From assembly GCA_965217615.1 (NCBI GenBank), contig CBDCIT010000042.1:3378-67377 (forward strand): a DNA stretch of 64,000 nucleotides, in the 5' to 3' direction. The translations under genes and the position numbers were made by a program. The stretch is from CAVOAK01 sp965217615 (lineage in GTDB: Bacteria > Pseudomonadota > Alphaproteobacteria > UBA8366 > CAVOAK01). Positions 60,861 to 64,000 of this stretch are shown here, in pieces (positions within the stretch are counted from its first letter, which is position 1; every line of letters starts with the position of its first letter). Below the pieces are notes generated by a model, which searched no databases, was not told the origin of the DNA, and saw only the letters and a list, made by a program, of their open reading frames with translations.

Positions 60861-62431
60861 TTACAGACGCCCCAGCATGAACCCGATCCCGAATAACAGG
60901 GCAGCCAGAGCGGCGATCGCATAATGCACAATTCGGGGCCAGATCTTGTCGACAGCGTCCTTGTGTACGTCATCGACGAGTTCGCGCACGCCATGGGCCA
61001 GAATGGGCGCACCTACCTTGATGCGGTCCTTGCCGCCAACGAGCGTTAAGTTATGTGTCGGCATTACGTATAGATCGGTTGGTTTTTGGCGTGCTGGCGG
61101 CAAGTCCGTAACGTACTCGCCCGGGGGATCGAAGACCTCCATAGCGCGCCGGATCATTTCCCCGTAATTCCCATCGAAACGGCGCAGGTCGTAGCACGCA
61201 AGGGGGTTGTAGATGGCGTTGACCAGGCACCGGTTGCAGAACGAACATGGTCGGTCGGGAATGTCCTGACCTGCCTCGATAATCTTTGGAAGGTCCGGGT
61301 TAGCGATCAAGGGGCGGGCAATTGAGACAGCGTCGACCCAGCCATCAGAGATGACCTGCCGGATAAGTTGGCCATCCTGAAAGCCGCCGGTGCTGATGAC
61401 GGGAATGTCCACGTTCTTCTTGATCTCACGGGCGAATTCGACACTAACCCCTTCCACCGACCGGCGAGCCTTGGCGCGGTTCCAAAAGAATCGAAAGAGG
61501 GGGCGTAAAGGACGAAAATGGAAAATGGCTTGGTTCATGAAGGCACGCGTGCCGCTTGAACCCATGATGCCATACCACCAATTCAACTCGTCCAGGGGCA
61601 TCCCGCCTGGCGGCAAGTAAGGATGGGGAAAGACGGACCCTATCGAGATGTGCAGATAGTCGACACCCCATTCTTGAAGCCATTTGCAAACTTGGGTCGA
61701 TTCTTCCAGTCCCGCCCCTGGTCGGCGCCACGGAAAAACCGCGTCGTCGAAATCTGCAGCGTTAATCTTTACCCCGAGTGGAAAGTCCCCGCCCACCTCA
61801 GCCCGAATCGCGGCGATCACCTCGCGAAGGAATCGGCTGCGGTTTTCCAATGTACCGCCATATTCGTCCTTACGTGTATTGATGGCCGGGCTGAGAAACT
61901 GAGTAAAAAGGTATCCATGAGTCGCGTGAAGTTCGATCCCGTCCAAATCCGCTTCCTTGACGCGCCGCGCCCCATCCGCGAACCAGCCGACAACTTGTCG
62001 GATCTGGTCCACAGTCATCTCCTGGCCCAACAGGCCATGGAACCAGTCGGTCCGGTCCGTAGAGGACCAAGCCGGCGCCACGTGGTTCTCGACACCCGGA
62101 AGGTCACGCTGGCGTCCGGAATGGCTGAGCTGCAGGATGTATTTGCAGTCGTGTTGGCGGACAGCCTCGCCGACAGCTCGCCAAAAGGGAATCTTGTCGT
62201 CGGAGTCTATGTGGGCATAGTTTGGCTGGACCCGGCCGCTGACGTGGACCGGCACGAAGGAAGAAATAATAGCGCCGACGCCGCCCCGGGCGAAACTGGC
62301 TTCCCAGTTTATTCGGGCCTGGGTGCCGGAGCCGTCGTAATTGTCGAAGCGTCCGGTCAGGTTAGAGCGCAGGATCCGGGTTTTACCTCCAGGGTGCCGA
62401 GCTGGAACGTCTCGAAAATGGTATCGGTCAT
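60861..62431 (-). pseudogene. Old-Yellow-Enzyme family NADH:flavin oxidoreductase with C-terminal membrane tail, frameshifted near its start
   Basis: The ATG at 62431 (GGAAGAAGG upstream) reads MTDTIFETFQLGTLEVK; the main frame then runs RILRSNLTGRFDNYDGSGTQ to the stop at 60861. They differ by one base at a T run (62381-62384; A on the coding strand). The body is an FMN-binding TIM barrel: LQLSHSGRQRD, GIELHATHGYLFTQFLSP, NTRKDEYGGTLENRSRF, VISTGGFQDGQLI and SIARPLIANPDLP. A cysteine cluster CSFCNRC with a later Cys in PLACYD suggests a [4Fe-4S] site as in 2,4-dienoyl-CoA reductase-like members. The last 22 residues (YAIAALAALLFGIGFMLGR) form a membrane helix, which is unusual. Third gene of a minus-strand operon. 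Confidence 0.82.
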
Positions 62432-62454
62432 GGCCTTCTTCCGTCGCCGCGCCG

Positions 62455-62907
62455 TTACGAAACGCGGCTGATTTCGACGGTGATTTCACCCTCGTTGTTG
62501 CTGTACGTGGTCGCCAGATCGTTCGAAAAGGCATAGAAATCGCCGCTTTCCGGCGCCTTGAACTCGGCGAGGCCGTCGCTGATCCGAAAGAATGAATCTC
62601 CGTCGTCGTCAATTGATCCGATCAGTTCGAACCAGTTCGCCGAGGGGACCCGGCGGTCGTCTTCGAAGCGGCGGATGATCTTCTCCTTCAGCCAGGGGAG
62701 TTCCGCGGTGGTCCAGCCCCTGGCACCGCAGACGATGTCCTTGTCCTCCCACGTCTGTCCCGCGGGAACTCGGACGGAGTAGATGGCGCCCTTCTCAAGC
62801 CTGACTCCTGACCAGCTGTAACGCAGCGGAGCATAAACCTTAAACGGGTGTGTCTGATCAATCGCCAAGCTGATGCTTCGTGCCGACTCGTGAAATTTGT
62901 CGGCGGG
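62455..62907 (-). CDS. PA-IL-like lectin/carbohydrate-binding domain, in frame with the DUF2235 gene upstream
   Basis: An open frame of 137 codons from a TTG at 62868; the same frame is open back to the TAG at 62908 (PADKFHESARSIS precedes). Seen: YSWSGVRLEKGAIYSVRVPA, NWFELIGSIDDDGDSFFRI and YAFSNDLATTYSNNEGEITV. The pattern of WSG-V-KG, a GSID strand, and a final AFSNDL...YSNNEG block resembles PA-IL (LecA)-type galactose-binding folds in which this last loop binds calcium. There is no good independent start. It is best read as the C-terminal domain of the DUF2235 protein, cut off by an amber codon. 23 bp before the oxidoreductase start. Confidence 0.6.
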   Translation of the reverse strand, partial: PADKFHESARSISLAIDQTHPFKVYAPLRYSWSGVRLEKGAIYSVRVPAGQTWEDKDIVCGARGWTTAELPWLKEKIIRRFEDDRRVPSANWFELIGSIDDDGDSFFRISDGLAEFKAPESGDFYAFSNDLATTYSNNEGEITVEISRVS

Positions 62908-63699
62908 CTATTGTTTGCGCCGGGCGTTTTCAATGGGATCTAAATTGATGCTTAGGGATCCCTGACTGTCAGTGTCCTTGTCGCTTGGTATGAGGGCATC
63001 ATCAATGGGCACGCTGCAAGACTCGGCTTTTTCCATCATCCACTGCAAAGCAATGTTGGACAGCAGCGTGTTGCCACCCCCGCCACCCACATCCGTGTGA
63101 ACCCCGCGAAACCACATCTCGTCGACGCGGTCCATTTCCCCATGCTTGTCGAGCCGCGTGACCCGGAACGAAGCCCGACGTTCGTCCAGCGCCATCGCGT
63201 GATAGCAGTTTTGCACGTTATCTGCTGCGGTCAGGTCGTATCCTAGGTTGATGTCCTGGAAATTGAAGACGACGTCCCGTGGGATGCCAAATGAGGCGAC
63301 GATATCCCAGAGTCCGAGAAATCGGATACTGGGGTTCGATTCGAGAACTTCGCCTTCGGCGTCGCAACCTTGCCTAATTCCTGTGTGCCGGATGACGATT
63401 GCGAAGTGAACGGCCAGGGCCGCTCCGCGACTGAAACCGACGATGTCGATTTTTTGGTCGCCGGCTTCCCAAAATTCGCACAACCTGTCATACATCTCTT
63501 CGATCCTGGTCTTACCGCCGGCACCGAAGACGCCGCCTAAAACCCGCCCAAGCACGCCGTAACGAGTCCCGACACCTTCGATGTAATGGATGAAGTGGCG
63601 CAGAAGATAGGCGTCCCGAAACTTTACGACATTGGTATCGATTCCCGGATTGCCTTCGTCCTCGTTCCATGTGCCGTCAAACGCATACAACGCCATCAT
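62908..63699 (-). CDS. DUF2235 alpha/beta hydrolase (Tle1-like phospholipase fold), ending at an amber codon
   Basis: 263 residues up to a TAG (62908-62910). N-terminus LYAFDGTWNEDEGNPGIDTN (Asp-rich), nucleophile elbow IVGFSRGAALAVHFA (Ser about residue 93), RFLGLWDIVASFG, and the His/Asp region WFRGVHTDVGGGGGNTLLSN, all DUF2235 blocks. DUF2235 is the catalytic fold of Tle1-type type VI phospholipase effectors, but many members are housekeeping or unknown. After the TAG the frame stays open and reads ADKFHESARS, the kind of sequence that follows in longer DUF2235 proteins, and then the lectin-like domain. Start at 63699 or 63696 (MM) with AAGGAGGG upstream. No type VI genes are in the window. 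Confidence 0.85.
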   Translation of the reverse strand: MMALYAFDGTWNEDEGNPGIDTNVVKFRDAYLLRHFIHYIEGVGTRYGVLGRVLGGVFGAGGKTRIEEMYDRLCEFWEAGDQKIDIVGFSRGAALAVHFAIVIRHTGIRQGCDAEGEVLESNPSIRFLGLWDIVASFGIPRDVVFNFQDINLGYDLTAADNVQNCYHAMALDERRASFRVTRLDKHGEMDRVDEMWFRGVHTDVGGGGGNTLLSNIALQWMMEKAESCSVPIDDALIPSDKDTDSQGSLSINLDPIENARRKQ

Positions 63700-63902
63700 T
63701 CCCTCCTTAATATGAACTCAACTGAAGGTTAAATCTTTACCAGGAAATACCATCTGATTCCTAACAAATACCGAAGACGTTTTCGACGTTGTGGATTACG
63801 TGCAATCCGATTCACAATTCTCGCCGTAAGGGATAATCAGATAGGCGGTCGGTCGTCGGGGTCAGGTGATGCCGGGTAAGCAGGCCTTTGCGAGCCGGTG
63901 AA
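63700..63902. other. Intergenic region upstream of the DUF2235 operon
   Basis: About 200 bp, AT-rich at 63715-63780 (for example CAACTGAAGGTTAAATCTTT). It should hold the promoter of the minus-strand operon; no clear -35/-10 pair was picked out. Confidence 0.4.
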
Positions 63903-64000
63903 CTAAACCTCCGCATCAGACGGCGTCCCGTACTTGGCGATCGAAAGCTGGCTCAGATCCAAACTCTCAAGCTCGGCAACTCTCGTTGGAAGCGGGCCTC
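63903..64000 (-). CDS. C-terminal end of a protein running off the window
   Basis: The last 31 residues of a minus-strand frame: GPLPTRVAELESLDLSQLSI, then AKYGTPSDAEV and TAG. Family not recognisable from this piece. It lies upstream of the DUF2235 gene on the same strand. Confidence 0.45.
   Translation of the reverse strand, partial: GPLPTRVAELESLDLSQLSIAKYGTPSDAEV

Noticed and set aside
62908..63699. Type VI secretion effector call for the DUF2235 protein
   Set aside because: DUF2235 is shared with Tle1-type effectors, but no VgrG, PAAR, Hcp or immunity gene is next to it, so the effector role is not supported.
1..64000. CRISPR array, rRNA operon, prophage or complete defence system
   Set aside because: No regularly spaced repeats, no rRNA sequence, and no phage structural, Cas, restriction or toxin-antitoxin pair was recognised anywhere in the window.

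Overview
The window looks like an alphaproteobacterial chromosome, probably of the Rhodospirillales type. The evidence is an NDUFA12-type complex I accessory subunit next to MlaD-like MCE proteins, a DUF2155 protein, aat, accC, accB and aroQ; the rne / amiC / mrcA block; a release factor 2 gene with its programmed frameshift; glnE; tyrS divergent from anmK; and an IscR-led Fe-S cluster. The assignment rests on gene content and order only. No rRNA, CRISPR array or prophage module was seen. The one tRNA is an elongator tRNA-Met(CAU).

Layout. 1-6460 is an insertion-sequence landing zone. A DUF2461 gene (5' part 4340-4909, 3' tail 235-366) was split by an IS1182/IS5-like element with a 4-bp target duplication. 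That element was later split at codon 13 of its transposase by an IS21-family element with a 9-bp duplication. An IS256-family element (5059-6452) sits just upstream with an 8-bp duplication. 6588-24222 is mostly core metabolism and envelope: NDUFA12, two tandem MlaD paralogues, a methyltransferase, DUF2155, aat, accCB, aroQ, an S9 peptidase, a frameshifted maiA, a DsbA-like protein, an M48 protease with TPR tail, a GGT-like lipoprotein lacking the usual catalytic Thr, an aminotransferase, a cyclopropane fatty acid synthase and RNase E/G. 24765-35572 holds amiC and mrcA (peptidoglycan), a block of small-molecule genes (two DMT permeases, an NAD-binding oxidoreductase, a TauD-type dioxygenase, a VOC protein), cspA, prfB and a GYD protein. 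35667-45352 holds glnE, a 1126-residue AsmA/YhdP-like protein, tyrS, anmK and an alpha/beta hydrolase.

45604-54085 is a sulfur block: cysE makes O-acetylserine for cysteine; iscR, two tandem cysteine desulfurases and a [2Fe-2S] ferredoxin follow; a cupin protein and tenA come next; mnmA, a user of IscS-derived sulfur, lies beyond an ISNCY/IS1202-like element (51406-52746) that is itself decayed and carries an 18-bp duplication.

54119-64000 runs from a DoxX protein, a 47-residue membrane ORF, a DUF1330 protein and the tRNA-Met into an accessory zone. This zone contains a 272-residue protein of unknown function, two near-identical 1.4-kb IS3-like elements in inverted orientation, a ~400-bp direct repeat abutting both ends of one of them, and a minus-strand operon: a DUF2235 alpha/beta hydrolase, then a lectin-like domain in the same frame after an amber codon, then an Old-Yellow-Enzyme oxidoreductase with a C-terminal membrane anchor.

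Two themes stand out. IS history can be reconstructed to the base from nested target duplications. Many coding lesions (DUF2461, istB, maiA, the ISNCY transposase, one IS3-like orfB, the oxidoreductase, the unknown 272-residue gene, and the amber in DUF2235) are one- or few-base changes, several in homopolymers or GC repeats, so real decay and assembly error both need testing. The most interesting biology candidate is the DUF2235 / lectin / membrane-tailed flavin oxidoreductase operon at the right end; its function is not established from sequence alone.
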